In this document: one piece after another, positions 11,341 to 24,513 of the stretch | How positions within the stretch are numbered: position 1 is the stretch's first letter | How the letters are laid out: each line of letters opens with the position of its first letter | DNA from: Monilinia fructicola | Lineage: Eukaryota > Ascomycota > Leotiomycetes > Helotiales > Sclerotiniaceae | DNA length: 64,000 nt | NCBI GenBank assembly: GCA_008692225.1 | Contig: VICG01000013.1 | Span: forward strand, 682,001 to 746,000 | Reading direction: 5' to 3' | The notes under the pieces: generated by a model | Seen by the model: only the letters and a program-made list of their open reading frames with translations | Databases searched by the model: none | What the model was told of the DNA's origin: nothing | Position numbers and translations under genes: made by a program

Positions 11341-14300
11341 TGAATTTGAGAGTCGTAGTAATTGGTGAATTAGGCGTAACAGCTGCACTTTGACAGTTTG
11401 ACAGTTGAATCTTTACAGTGTCAAAGTACGACAACCAGGAGTAGATACCACATGGAATAAAAAGAGATAGCTATGACTGGATTTGAGGTTTGGTATGACG
11501 TCATCAGTTTCATACAGCAGGAAGGTATCAAAGTTTTGGCACTAGAGAGTTGGAACAAGTGCATGCCTATATATTACAGGCAATTGAGGATATTTGATAT
11601 AAAGAAACAGCTATGATCGGTGATAGTTAGGCACAACTTTGCAGGTCTCTTTCAAGTATCACCCACAAGTGGAGGCTTAGCTAGGATGATTACCAACGAA
11701 GGAAAAACTTTCCTTTGGCACATAGAGAAAGAAGCGACAAAGAAGAGCAGCATACATTCATGTTTGGTATTAGGAACGGAGTAAAAGTAGACACCAACTT
11801 GCATCAAAGTCTGTGTTTGAGACAAGCAAGATATCAGCTTTGATGAAATGAATCTTGCAAGCAATAACAGAATCAGAAGTAAGAGCCTTGATGAATAAAA
11901 TCAGATGAGCATTCGAAAACATCACGTAGCCAAAACCATGAACCACTCTTGGCTCAGGCCATAAACTGATCATAGCCGTTTGAACTAGCTCATCTTAATA
12001 CCCATGACAAACTACTAGAGTTTCCCCAGATTTTATTGCATATCTGTCTGAACACAAATTCTCTGGACTCGGACTGGGTCTATGCAGATGACTGGGACTA
12101 TCCATTATATAGATAGAGTGTATGTAGAAAGTTGTTCAAAGAGAACTGGGAATTTTCTAAAATTTTGATCAAAATTTATTTGGTAAATTTGGGAGGAGAA
12201 TCAGTTTGTCGTATGTCTTGAGGCAGGAAATATTGTTTGATGGAGTTGTAAGAGATTGAAATCACTGCCAGTGCAATGCTGTTTCTTGAACCTATGCTAT
12301 ACAATGTTTACAAAGAGGTAACCAAGCATACCTAGGTATATATAAGTTGAAGAGATGAATTGATAGAGTTGGGAAGAAATTTGAGTGGTTTGACTGGTAG
12401 ACCTCCCAGAACCCCAAAAATGTTTTGAGTAGTTTGCTCAACTGGAGTGGAGAGTGTAGAAAATGACCGAGTAGTGACAACGCCATTTTCATCACTCATA
12501 ATCTTTACTTAGCCAGTGGACTAAAGCATGCTCAAATATAGAGTTGCTCAACTGGTTGATAGGAAAGAAATGGCGCCAACGGAAATAATCCGAAAGGAAG
12601 AAGAGGAGAGGCGACAAGGTGTAGAAGAACTACAATGAACAAAATGGCTTGGGATTCAACAAACGAACTACTCCTTGATGAAGACACAAGAGAAGACATT
12701 TTCAAATGCATATTCGTTTGACAAGAGATTGGAGAAAAAGAGAGAAAGAGGCAAAAACCAAAACAAACCATCTCAGAGCATGCAATTTGCAAAAACCTCC
12801 CAATAAGTACACTTCATTGAAGTCTCTGGATAGTTCTGTATTTCGTTGAATGTATGTCATGGAAGAGGTAGTATGTAATACTCACAAATGATGCATGCCT
12901 GTAATAGAATATCCTCTTCATGCCGGTCATTATCGCTCTCCCTCAAGCCAGCTACCCAAAGATGTTACCATTCCCTTCAACAATGAATTAGAACTATCAT
13001 CAAGATGCTCTGTGGACGTATAATATGTCACAATTGATAGTGAGACAGCGTGGCATTCTGCGGATGAAATCCGAAACATGACCCAGGAATCTGGTCCTCC
13101 CACCCTCATATTTAGAACACATTCGTACTTTATATCAAACTAATAAAAGAGAGACAACCCCCGTATTGAATCTTTAGACCCCAGAGTGTGTCAAGAGGTT
13201 CATGAGTTGGTTCTATTTCAGTAAGAATGTGAGTTGGTCCTGAGGTTGATCCCCTGACTAACCAGAAGTAGTTAGGCCAATGGAAAGTTGGTATATATAC
13301 AGTGCAGGTCGCAGTTTGATGTTATATTTTACATGTACATTCAACAACTATTTATGAGTTCTTTGAAGACTGAAGACTGAAGGAATAGATTGGTTTGATG
13401 ATTATAAACGGCAAACGTTGTTAAATATCTTGGACTGATACGTGGACTAATTATTCCAATCTGCATCACTTTCATAGTCCAATTAAACCAACTCTATTCA
13501 TCCTGCCTGGCTCAATCCCGAATAATCCATGGCTACCTGTTTGCTATAGGGAGCAATATATCAATATTAGCGTATTTGATCCTCCTTGCGCAAACCTGGA
13601 AGTACAGACTTCTGAATGGTCCTATCTCAGAAGGTTTGGAACGGTCAAGAAGTATTCACAGTCGCCCTTTTCATGGATCATCTGACAGAAAGAGATATGG
13701 TGTATGCCCGGTAGGTTGCTGGTTGGAACTCTATTATTATTATAATTTTTTTCTATATCTGGCATTTCTATATCTGAAATTTCTATATCTGACATATCTG
13801 ACGCAAGGAGATTTCTCGCTTTTATATCTCTCAAACTTTCTGACCCATGAAGAATCAATCTGACCCTCCACAGTCAGCTAGTGCTGACGGAAAATCCATC
13901 CTGTCCTCCTTCTAGGTGGTAGGCTTATCCATCCGGATATGCGCCTGTATCGGAAATTTTTCTTGTTAATCCCCTGCCAATTTGACTGCGGCTCCGTGAC
14001 GATCATCAGTTTGACCGATAATTCTCACGTACATTTTGCTCTCAAGACAAACTATTATGACAATAAAAAATCTTGCTCTCACTATCTTCTTCAACGTTCA
14101 AGATATAGCAAGATGTGATCAAAGACCCTTGTATTCCATGTGCCAGAGTGCCAACACAATCGCCCCCCAACCCCAACCCCTTAACCCGATCCCCCTGAGC
14201 CTCTGAACGTGGAGGCAGTGGATTTGATACAGCTGTTGTGAACAGGGCCAAGAGTAGAGGGCTGAGGGCTGAGGGCTGGTATTTTTGGATAAATTACTCG

Positions 14301-14421
14301 GACAACAAAATGGATGGCTTTTGCTGCCATAATTTGAATCATATTCCGGCAGTTGCTTTCGAATTCCTAGAACTTGCAAACCTAAGAACAGGTACGATTA
14401 TATATCATTGTTTCTAGCAAG

Positions 14422-15683
14422 ATGTCGACAATCACGATCGCCTCAACAACATCTATAACTTCAGCACCGAGTACTTTGCTGGGCCCATTAACCACGACGT
14501 TTACGCCTTCAGGATCTGATTGTGATCAGATTTTCTGGGCCCGAAATCCGATCCATAGCTGGCTGGCTCACGGTGGTATTGCTGCCGCAAGATCGGCTTG
14601 CATGCCAAGCGGGTTCAAACGTGAAGCAGCTTGTAGGTATATGACTCTGCTTCTTTGTTCCATATCATGCAAATATCATTTGTAAAATTAGCTGTTTTCC
14701 CTGAAGTTTGACGCTCGACCTCTCGAACTTTTGCTGGATATCATCTGAAGTTTCAATTGAACCAACGGTATATATTTACATTGGCGAATCAAACTTGCTA
14801 ACGTATAAAATGCAGATTATTATTCACCAGGTATCTGCCCTACTGGATATAGCGCGGCCTGTTCGTCATTTTGCACAGCTTCGGGTGTTACCGAAACCGT
14901 AGCCACCTGTTGTCCTACGTATGTAATATCTGAATATAAGAGACTCAGAATGAATCCAAGGCTGACTACCAAAATACCAGAGGTTATACATGCTTTTCGA
15001 ATAGAGCTACAGACCAACTGTATGGGTGTTCCTCTTCGTTCTGGAAAGATGAAACCTTAACCATTAAAAGCGTACTATTCGATACCGTGACTGCCGCCAG
15101 CACAACTTCTTATCCAATCGTGTACGCTAGCACAACAATGACTGCCAGATCGGGACTTGACAATGTGGCGGCATATGGCATAGTTCTAAAGAGAGCTACA
15201 GACGATCCTACGTGGGAATCAAACACAGCATCAACTTCTACATCATCTCCAACCCCATTACCAATTGCAAGTGACTCAACCATTCTTGTATCCGCCAGTT
15301 TGTCTTCGAGCACTTCCTTAGCATCCACGTCCACATCAACATCTTCACCGAGGACGGGGCTATCCACAGGCGCAAAGGCTCATGTAGCCGTAGGAGTTTT
15401 GCTCGGAATACTACTTATTGGTGCGGGTGTTTTCTTTCTCTTCAAACGGCTTCCAAAGCGCCCGCAAGGATTGCAATCTGTTCCTGTAGAGGAAAATATC
15501 GAACTAACACATCATTATGGGAATTACAACAATGACCGCCAATATGATATTCCTACGCATGTGGTAGAAGCTCCAGTCCCAACGTCAAATCAACAAGGTG
15601 GTGAGTTACATGGGGATTCGATACGGACTCCAGATATTCAGTACGAACTACCGGGGAGCCCCCACCAGCAAAATAGAAAGTGA
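14422..15683 (+). CDS. Single-pass cell-surface protein with Cys-rich ectodomain
   Basis: Three exons (14422-14632, 14816-14918, 14981-15683) give 338 residues. The first intron (183 bp) ends with a TGCTAAC branch site and TGCAG. The 14633 donor (GTAGGT) is the only one that keeps phase. The ectodomain has a small Cys-rich module with the order YYSPGICPTGYSAAC, then ATCCPTGYTCF. That order recurs in a large group of uncharacterised fungal membrane proteins. A Ser/Thr-rich, probably O-glycosylated stalk follows (about 205-265). Then comes one membrane helix (about residues 272-292, VAVGVLLGILLIGAGVFFLF), a basic stop-transfer KRLPKRP, and a cytoplasmic tail of about 70 residues. No clear N-terminal signal peptide is seen. 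The layout resembles Mid2/Wsc-type stress sensors, but homology to those is not shown. Confidence 0.75.
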
Positions 15684-18008
15684 CTGTTAAAGTGGAAGAT
15701 ATAGATGCAAAATATGGCCTTCAATCTGTGGTGGGAGGCGGTACCAGTCCGGTCAAATCAGTCTTGCTGGCGTAATAGAATTCTTAATTTATTAAAAGTC
15801 CACCTGGGCGATAATCAGGTGGGCGGGTGTACGCGACAACATCAGGAGTTGATAAATATTGGGGTATAGACAAAGAATCTTGGTGCGTAGTTAACCTGGA
15901 TCTTCAATTATTTTGATGTGTATATACGGATACATGGGAATTCATCTTAATGATAGACAGTGAAGTTTAATGAACTCGCCAAGCGGACATGTCAAACGAT
16001 GACCATGATTGAGAGAATAACTGCCTGCAATTTATCTAGAGACTGATCATTAGTCATTGATCAATGGTCAATAAATGAAGCATGGTGATTGGCTCATGGA
16101 CCGCTGCTACGCATTGATTGAGAGGGAATACTCTAGGGATATTTAGGTGAACCTAGAAGTGTGTTGGATGTCATGTTTGGCTGAATGTTGATATAGATCC
16201 GAGGATAAGAATTCATGAATATTCACTGCATCTTATGTTACTCATTCCTAGTGCTTCTCCTCGAGTGATAGAGATCGATTTATCTAAGCCTTCAAACCTC
16301 AGAGCGAAGTCAGGAAGAGCTGCAGGGGAAAAGGTGATGTTTGGAGGAAGAGAAGAGATAGAGAGATGAATTTTCGGGGCTGGCTTTTGTTGGTGTCGCT
16401 AGCTGTAAGAAGGAATGCTAGGAGTAAAGGTACTTGAGTGCGGGAGTTTGATTTGGAAGTTATAGGATAAATGATGACGAAAAGTCCAAGGTAATAAATA
16501 GCAACAGAAGGCAAATGATGATTGTGGTAGTCATATAATAGCAACGATCCAAAATACGGTGTTGGGGATATATGCTTACTATATATGCCGCACCTGCAAA
16601 TTTTTCGTTGGTCATCTTATTGCTTCTCAGTTGCACACAGCTACTTGACACAGGACTTCCACGAACCCTCGCCGGCTTGACTGAATCTATCAATTATTCA
16701 GTTACTAATCGTTGATTGAAATCGAAAGAAAGAAGGCTCTTTCCCCACTTCACAAACCCAATCTATAATATGAGAAGGGTGACAAAGCCTGGCAGTAGCG
16801 CATTTCTTATAACGCTTCATCTTCCGTAGTCTTCACAACGTATGTGTAACTGAATTATATGTCAGAGTTTTATCAAATAATCTGTATGCCGATCTCGAAT
16901 AGGCTTTCATGGTATGTGCGGCAAAGGTACTTGCTGCGATATCCTCGGAGTACTTCATTTTTGGTGTGCGGAAAGGGCGACTTCAAAATTATGATTCTAT
17001 GTGTTGTTGTTTTAAAGTTGCCGTTTTTGTAATATTTGGCGAAAAATATGGTGCAGATGCTGTCTGTACCAGTGAGATATGATCGACTGCGAGAAAGGTG
17101 ACACCTGGAGAGAAGCTATCAAGTGGTTTCATTGAGCAGAAGAGCAACGCTTGTGCTGTCCCTTGGACCTTCCAAAGGTTATAAGCACATCGCTGGAATA
17201 ACAATCCTTTACGGGACAGTTTTAGTTGCGAGGTGAATGAGTTTGATACACTCTAAAGTTAATGCACTAGAGTCCTATCATAGGTGTAAAGAAATTATAC
17301 ATCGAACGAACTTTGCTGTCAATAATGAAACTACACACCTCACTCATTTCCGCATCCGTGGTATGTACCAAATCGATGGAAAGCAGTATAAAGGCTCCAG
17401 GCAACTGAAAAATTCCAAGTCATACTATGCTATTCACTTCTACACCTCATGGGAGAAGCGAGAAGGCACGCATGAGACATGGTTTCAAGTCCTCCTACCT
17501 GTAATGATTGCGGATACTGCACTTCTCCCTACAAGAAGAATATAAGCAAACTACTGAGTATACTCATTTGGGATGATATTGATCAGATGTCATTCCAGCA
17601 GTATGAATCTTTAGGCTTCTTAGTGTAAAAGATGTAAAAGTCAAAGAAGAGAGGAGAACAGGATTTGCTCTGAGAGAGCTCATCAGAGTCTTTGGCACGC
17701 TTGTGTGTATTTGCCCATATGAAACAAATTGTAGTTTTATGCTCTTAAATAAAACCAGTTAGATGCGCTGCGATCAACAATAAGATATACATCTTATAAG
17801 CTCTATACCGACAGTTTCATAACCATTTGCAATTTCGTAACCTCTTGGGCTTATTATGAGGGTCGTAGCATGATTTAATTTCACCGCCTAGACTGATGGT
17901 GGGCAGTACCGGAAGAACTATGACCCGAATTTATCATGGTTCATCGACGGCAACAATCTCCATGACGAACATATACCTAGGTATTTTTCATACCCTCAAT
18001 TCCACCCA
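15684..18008. other. Spacer without a convincing gene
   Basis: Short frames only. A 102-codon frame at 17237-17545 (+) has no recognisable domain. I see no RNA gene or mobile-element end. Confidence 0.45.
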
Positions 18009-19255
18009 ATGCGGCGACAAGTTCTCTTTTCCGCTGCGGCTAGGTTCTGGCCAAAGCCTTGGTCTGGCTACAGAGGTCCAGCATATGCCGTACAAAAAAC
18101 CCCTTCCATACGCATGTTTCGACGCCATTTATTTCATTTTGCTTCAACCCCTCCAAAAAATCCAATCGTTACTACAGGGAAGGCTCCACCACCCGGGAGC
18201 CCTCAGCACTTTGCAGTCATTTATCCTTTCTTGCTTCCAATTCCAAGAACGGAGATACTGCATTGGGTGAACAGTGCGGGTCAACAAAGGCTCTTGAGAG
18301 CTCTAATCTACGTCTGTGAATTTGCTTTTTTGGTATACGTGGGGATTGAGACGTACCGGTTGAGAACAAAGCAGACGCCTTCAAATCCCTTTGATTCTCC
18401 TCGTTTCACAAAATTTACTATAGTTTCCGAGGAAACTGTATCACCGACGAGTAAGATACTGACGATAAGACCTAAAGCAACTGTAAATTCAGATCCTTAC
18501 GCAACATATTGGGAGAGTGGTCTCTGGTCGGTGGAATTCAAGCAACCGCTGCTACAAATTGCACGGTCATATACGCCATTACCGCCCGACGAGAAACACT
18601 GCGAATGGGGACCTTCGTTTCTTGATTCGAAAAGAGCCAAATGGAGAAATGTCAAACTATCTATTTAGACTGCTAGCCAATTCTGAGGTTGAGCTCAGAG
18701 GACCTCATGTTGAATTTGACTTGCCACACAATGTAGAAGAGGTTGTTTTCTTGGCAGGGGGGACAGGTATTGCTCCTGCTTTGCAAGTTGTTCATACCTT
18801 GCTGGAAGCACGCCAGTCGAATGATAACCGGCCTCAGATACGTGTCTTGTGGGCAAATAGAAGAAGGGAAGACTGTGTTGGAGGCGAGAAATATAAATCC
18901 GATTCAAGGGTAGAAACAGTCACGTCAGAGAGTGTTGGATTTATCGTACAGCAATTGCAAAGGCTCCAGCAAAAAGTATCCGGAGAATCTTCAAATAGAG
19001 TATGCTGTGGATGAGGAACAAAGGTTTATTGACCAAAGAATGATATATAAAGCGATAGAGACAAGTTCCAAGGATAGCTCTGGACTAAACGCAACGAAGA
19101 ATGGCGCGAAATTATTTTTCGTATCAGGACCTGAGGGGTTTATCAATTACTTTGCTGGACCGAAGAAATGGTGGAATGGCAAACAAGATCAAGGAGAACT
19201 GGCTGGTATCCTTGGTCATATGGATATCAATGGTTGGAAGGTATTTAAGCTTTGA
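18009..19255 (+). pseudogene. CYC2: Cyc2-like mitochondrial FAD/NAD(P)H oxidoreductase, two frame breaks
   Basis: Three successive frames together read as one protein of about 415 residues. Frame one (18009 to about 18605) has a mitochondrial-type basic N-terminus, a membrane helix (LIYVCEFAFLVYVGI) and the start of a ferredoxin-reductase FAD domain ending RSYTPLPPD. Frame two (about 18610-18975) has LRFLIRKEPNGEMSNYL and the NAD(P)-binding VFLAGGTGIAPALQ. Frame three (about 18980-19255) has FFVSGPEGFINYFAG and the C-terminus. Cyc2 is an inner-membrane flavoprotein that keeps apocytochrome c heme-ligation competent. Each break needs one base fewer: near 18600-18612 and in the A5 run near 18972-18976. 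No intron fits either break. Either the gene is dead in this strain or the assembly has single-base insertions. The otherwise intact conservation favours the latter. Confidence 0.75.
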
Positions 19256-21281
19256 ATGCAAAAAGTCGGAATTTCATGAAAGATACGTCTACGACTACGA
19301 AACTCAGGCCGTGGTTCAAGCCATACAGTATCTGGAGGAACCAATATAGTCCTCACCTCTAGCGATTGCGAATTTCGACGCAGATGCAATTTGAAAGTCA
19401 ATCTTGCGATTTTATGACGGGGAACACCTTTATCGTCTTTTTCAATATTCCAGGTGGCAATCTGAAAGATGTATAAATTGGGGTTTGGTGGAGGTTGGTG
19501 ATGACTTGACTGGCTTAAATATGCATGTCGTGTCAAACTCTAGCCTGTGGTATTGATTCATGTAAGTAAGTGAGTGATAACTCCGAACCATAATCTCATT
19601 CTGTCATCCATTCCTTGATAGTTGCCCTCGGCGACCAGGTATTTGTAATTTTATATGAATTCTGGCGATGAAGGAGCAGTTCCCACACAGAACCAGAAAA
19701 TGCATTCACAATGATGCCGAATCACATCTTCCACGACTTTAACTTCTTGCATTCTCAATTTCAAGATCTCAGAAATACAAGAAGGAAAAAAACCCCCTAC
19801 TTGAAGGCAGCTGCCCGGATTTTAATATACGCCTGCTTTTGGCCGAAGCTGTAACAAAAAGAGAGTAGTGCCTAAATCTTTACCGGGGAGCTTTTGGAGG
19901 CGAAGTGTTGCGCTTTGTGCAATATTATATACCAAGGTAGGTAGCAGAAGAGATTGCCAATCGAGAGATATGGCACTCTTCCACGGCTGGCGTTTGTAAA
20001 CGACAGAGAGAATGCAAAGCGAGAGTTCTAGTTCAATTTTCGCAGTTTTCTTCTGAGCTTTTGAACGGGGGCACTACCTTCTTGTACCCGATGCTCACTA
20101 GTCATTGGAAATTATGAGCGTTGAAACAAAGCAATGTTTATGAAGCTAGTTCAAAAAGGTGCCAAAAAAGAGGAGCAGCTTGATTGATCTTCATTGTGTT
20201 GGAAATACACCTTAAGCTGTATAATCCTCCTCCCTCGGTCAAAATACTTCAAGATCAACATCATTCCTTTTGTTATGGATTTTTTGGGCTCTTTCGTCTC
20301 GCACTGGAACAGTCACGGTTTCTTCCTGGGCTCCACGTTAGTTTAGGTATCATCGTGTAGGCATCCTAGCTATGCGCAAATAATTAGGTGAAGTTTTCTG
20401 GATTGCTATGATGGCTCAAACCAAGATCAGAATTTTTTATGCAGTCTGCGTTAGTCTATCATACTTGGAATATTATGGAACAGCTCTTGTGAAAATGCGT
20501 TCGTATCAAAATATGACAAAGAGATCAACCATCATATTAACCACCGTACGCTCTTCTTTCCGTCATGACTCGTCTTCCCCCATAATCTCTACTCGCTTAG
20601 CCCACTCACTGTCACCTTGAGATATAATACAGATATTAACTCACTCCCAAATGAATGTCTTCCCAAATATCTGTTCCACCTTGATACCTGTTCTTCCCAA
20701 ATGTCCTCAATAGTATCCTCGCGCTCACCATACGAACTTGAGCTTATTATCAGTTTGTGATGTTGAACCTACTCCATGAGCCTCCCACGTATGGAGACGT
20801 GATAATGGGTTGGGATCGGCGATAGTGTCAACACCGGTCTTCATGCGCGAAAAATACATCGAAGCCAACGCGGACTTTACAACAGAAAACTCTTCCGGGG
20901 TGGATTGTTGTTGGGTCTGTATCAGGTTTGATGGTGGATAGACTAGTTATGATTTTAGTGGTTTTGACGAGGTGACTGACTTTTGATGATCAATATCAAG
21001 TGCAAAATTTCGAGAATTCAAAAAATGGCGTAGAATCATTGACACATTGGTCTTTTTCTCGTTCAAGTCAACAGAATTTGTATTATCAGCGATTTGTCCG
21101 CGGAGGCTGAACTATATATCTGGGCATATTAATATCACAGTATCAACGGCCTCGAAACAAGTTAAGTAATGGCTTAATTAGCCCAACTCTGAGTATCCAA
21201 GCAAAAATCTCATTAGTACAATCTAATATCCAAACCACACCTTGACAACTATGGGAATCCATACCATACCATACCATACCG
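19256..21281. other. Spacer, nothing recognised
   Basis: AT-rich. Only one short frame of about 70 codons (20408-20620, +) with no domain. A short CCATAC tandem run lies near 21259-21281 at the 3' end of the neighbouring gene. Confidence 0.45.
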
Positions 21282-22664
21282 TTACCCAAACCCCACCTGT
21301 CCGAGGCTGCTCTTCACCAATTCCGAAATCCCACCCCAAGCCCGCACGCACAACCCTTTCAAACAGCCGGCCAAAACCTGGACAAATTTGAAGATGAGCT
21401 TAGCAGCGCCAACCACCAAGTCTTTCACGCACGGAACCAAAACCTTGATCATCTTCACCATCCACCTCCAAGTCCACAGACCAGCCCCCTTCAACCATCC
21501 ACCCAACACCTGCACCGTCGGCCACACAGCTTTGAGGATCCCCGCGTAATACAGCGCCACCATGATAACCGCAACCCAGCACACCTTTTCCCAGGGCGCA
21601 TGCTCCACCGCATAGACCGTCCGTCCCAGCAGATATCCCGCGCACCGGTCCAGGAAACCAGGGCCCGCACCCTCGCCATCTCTCCCACTCTCGAGATCTC
21701 GGACTCGTGCTCGTGCTCGTTCGAGCTCCCGGCGTTGAGCCCGGTATCTTTGCAACAGAGCGTCTATTTCCAAGGCGGATCTCGGGGCGATGGTCTCGCG
21801 GCCGGGTTCAGATGCGTTGGCTTCTCTGTTGGTGGAGCTGGTGGAGCGATGCGGCCGTGTTTGCGGGGTGGGCTTTGTCGGTTTCGATGGGGCGGGTGGG
21901 GGAGGGAGCGTGAAGGCTGCGTGGAGCGCTTCGTGGTCTAGATTGCGCTGGTCGACTGCGGAGTTTCGGGGTGTGGGAGTTGGCGTTAGTAAGGGAGTTT
22001 CTGTCGTCGCTGTGCGGATCGCAGCCCCGAGCTGCTTTGCAAGATTCGTGTTTTGGTATTTGGCTGCCTTCAATCCCAGTCTGTCCATCAGATACGTGTA
22101 GCTGTGTTCTGCGAGCCTCCTGTCGCACGCGTGATGCTCTGTCTTCATCGGTCGTAAGAGTTGGGGGGAGAGTTGGTAGGCATGGTCTAGGGAGATGAAG
22201 GATTGCTTGGGCATGCTCCCATGCTCGAGAAATAATCCGCCTACTTCATCTGGGGGTGATGTTGATGCTTCTTGGTAGATTTTTATGCGGTCGATGGGGT
22301 ATTTGCCAGTCTGCGACGTCAGCTGCCAGTCAATGTTAGCAGAAAGCAAAACTATTAGTGTTCGGCTGGAGCTGGATTTGACCTTGGCCACATAGCATTG
22401 AGTCTTGTTATCAGCTGTTTGAAAGACGTCCAAAATCACAACATAATGCTTATACCCCTCCGAATCCAATTCTGAATTGTTGGAATTGTTGCAGCGACAC
22501 TGAGGTAGAATACACTTGACGCTTTCGCCTCCTGCTACCTTTTCTGGCAGCCATAGAATACAGCCGACACAAAGCTCTCTCACAAATTGTCGTGAAGCCC
22601 TTTTAGTGCGTGATGAAACTCTTCGGGGAGCCCCAGACTCCGATTGGCGTCTCTTGGAAGGCAT
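21282..22664 (-). CDS. Unknown membrane-anchored fungal protein
   Basis: Single exon, 460 residues, not recognised by name. The first about 40 residues are basic (MPSKRR, then SRTKRASRQF). Residues 30-200 look like a compact domain with RELCVGCILWLPE, HYVVILDV, CYVAKV, SFISLDHAYQLSP and a conserved-looking L..RLAEHSYTYLMDRL end. Similar domains occur in many fungal hypothetical proteins. A low-complexity Pro/Thr region (about 220-295) and a charged, Arg-rich coiled-coil-like segment (ALLQRYRAQRRELERARARVRDLES) follow. The C-terminus has at least one membrane helix (VCWVAVIMVALYYAGILKAV) and further hydrophobic amphipathic stretches. The 3' half is GC-rich compared with the flanks. It may be a tail-anchored or membrane-associated protein. 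No function is proposed. Confidence 0.7.
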   Translation of the reverse strand: MPSKRRQSESGAPRRVSSRTKRASRQFVRELCVGCILWLPEKVAGGESVKCILPQCRCNNSNNSELDSEGYKHYVVILDVFQTADNKTQCYVAKVKSSSSRTLIVLLSANIDWQLTSQTGKYPIDRIKIYQEASTSPPDEVGGLFLEHGSMPKQSFISLDHAYQLSPQLLRPMKTEHHACDRRLAEHSYTYLMDRLGLKAAKYQNTNLAKQLGAAIRTATTETPLLTPTPTPRNSAVDQRNLDHEALHAAFTLPPPPAPSKPTKPTPQTRPHRSTSSTNREANASEPGRETIAPRSALEIDALLQRYRAQRRELERARARVRDLESGRDGEGAGPGFLDRCAGYLLGRTVYAVEHAPWEKVCWVAVIMVALYYAGILKAVWPTVQVLGGWLKGAGLWTWRWMVKMIKVLVPCVKDLVVGAAKLIFKFVQVLAGCLKGLCVRAWGGISELVKSSLGQVGFG

Positions 22665-24513
22665 CTTTATGCCGACTCATGTCATTCCAGATTCCTTAAT
22701 CAATCAACCACAAGTAGATGAGAAGGCATCGTGAATATATACACAGGAAAAGTATACTACCGCCATCTTCTGAATAATTCAGACTTTTGTCATGCCATTC
22801 AGCCTTGTGTGATGTGATGAAACAGATGTTACGGTATCGGGCATTAACAGCCAATCGAATTTGATGCGCCCCAACGACGAGGTTACATTGAAGTGGCAGC
22901 GCCTACAACTTTCCCCACAGAACAACCATTTGATATACAGCGAGCCAGTGAAACTTGAGATTGGTGGTGAAATTATCTCCAACTAACTGTTGGCATATGC
23001 AAATCCAAACAAACTCAGCTATAGCCCATGAAAGTGCAAGGCAGAATGCTGAACTGCCCATCATTGCCCATCAGATACTTGCTGGTTCAGAATAGATAAA
23101 ACGCTCACTGAATGGCATCGGTAGCGTCTTCAACGTCTTTTAAAAGACGCTTTTTGTTCCTCGATCATTGCTTTCGCACCTAAAACTTCTGACTCGTTGA
23201 CACGTGTGTGTGTTGAGGAAATCCAGAAGATAGACATATAAAATCCCAATTGAAGGACAGATCACAGAGTCACCAGAGCTCTCGATTGGGATGTTTAGAA
23301 GAAGCAAGAAATAAAAGATAACTCAGATATCAAAGAATGCTATCAAGAACCTTGCAATGAGTACTGTATATTCCAGGGAGCTTCATATACCCCAGAAGCT
23401 CACTTGAGAATTCGAGTATGTATCCACTTGAACACAACTCTTCATACCGATACCATCAAAGAAATAAAATAACTGCGAATCCAATATGAATACAAAGGGA
23501 GTCTCGAGATAGAATGATGATGGTAACGACAGGAACATATCCACAATCCTACATTCTCAGGCTAGCTCTCGAGAAATAATCTTAGACCACTGAGATTATT
23601 TCAAAGGCAACTAGGTAGGCTCGAATTCTCAATACAACAACAGAGTCTCTTCCTCCATCTAACATCCACTGTAGACGACCACCGACCAACCAACCAACCA
23701 ACCATCAGCCCAGCTCGGTAAACTCCAGATACCTAACCCGTTCCCTCCCCCCATCCTGAGCCAGGCATCCGCACCCAGCATCCGCAACAAAACCCCTTCC
23801 ATGACGCTTTCCGCCCGAAATCGACGTACGGAACCAACGAACCAGAGCGCGCGCCCCACCCCGACCTAAGCGATCCAGCACACAACCTCTTCCTTCCGTT
23901 CGTCGTTTGTGAGAGAAGCCTTCCACCATGGACTTTTTGCTACGATACAGCGCTGGTTCCCGCGTGTCTGTCTGGTGTGGGGGCAATCTAGGATCTTCAT
24001 GCGAGTGTTTGAGACGTTGGAAAGGAAGGCGAGGGAGTTGGATGATGGGGGGAAATGGCTGAGATGACTTGTCTCCATGGAGCGGGAGTTGAAGAATTCA
24101 TAGGCTCGACTAGTGGATGTTGTGGTTGTGTGGTTTGAGAGCGAGCTGGGGAAGGTGTAATGTGGGGGGGGGGGCGGCTGCGGATGAACTTTCGATTCGC
24201 TTATTGTGTATCAATTTTGGATTCTCTCTGCGAGCCCTATTTTCTTGAATGGAGGGGATCTTGTGACGCTGGTGCTGTTCGGTGAGCGGAACATTTGGTT
24301 TCTCATCGGAGCTTGTATAGAGAAGTATTCTTGCAATTAGAGGTACTTATTTTGCCATGCCAAAATGGTTATAAATTTTAAGTTCGCTAAGCAAGTCCCC
24401 GGAAATGCTCACACCATTTTATCCAAAAATCCTCCATGCACCCCAGCCCGTTCCAGCCTATTCATTTCCGTGTATTCATTGCTAACATCATATCATACTC
24501 ATGCAATCTCTAT
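22665..24513. other. Spacer with a doubtful small gene on the minus strand
   Basis: Between 23700 and 24080 the minus strand has two overlapping frames and GC-rich sequence. The N-terminal METSHLSHFPPSSNSLAFLSNVSNTR vaguely recalls the start of the KEOPS subunit Cgi121, but the rest does not follow that family. A poly-G run lies near 24165-24174. I do not call a gene. Confidence 0.3.

Larger units (their letters stand above)
8378..14421. other. 6-kb gene-poor spacer with degenerate repeats
   Basis: Only short open frames are present, and none matches a family I know. The distinctive content is the repeat field listed separately (about 9560-11340). The plus strand is purine-rich through much of 9.8-11.9 kb. 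The remainder (11.4-14.4 kb) is AT-rich, with no domain and no clear transposon ends. A heavily decayed mobile element cannot be excluded. Confidence 0.5.

Noticed and set aside
11650..12800. Possible retrotransposon remains
   Set aside because: Short minus-strand frames have no reverse transcriptase, integrase or RNase H motif, and no terminal repeats were seen.
23700..24080. Possible Cgi121-like small gene on the minus strand
   Set aside because: Only the first about 25 residues look similar. The rest does not follow the family in any frame.
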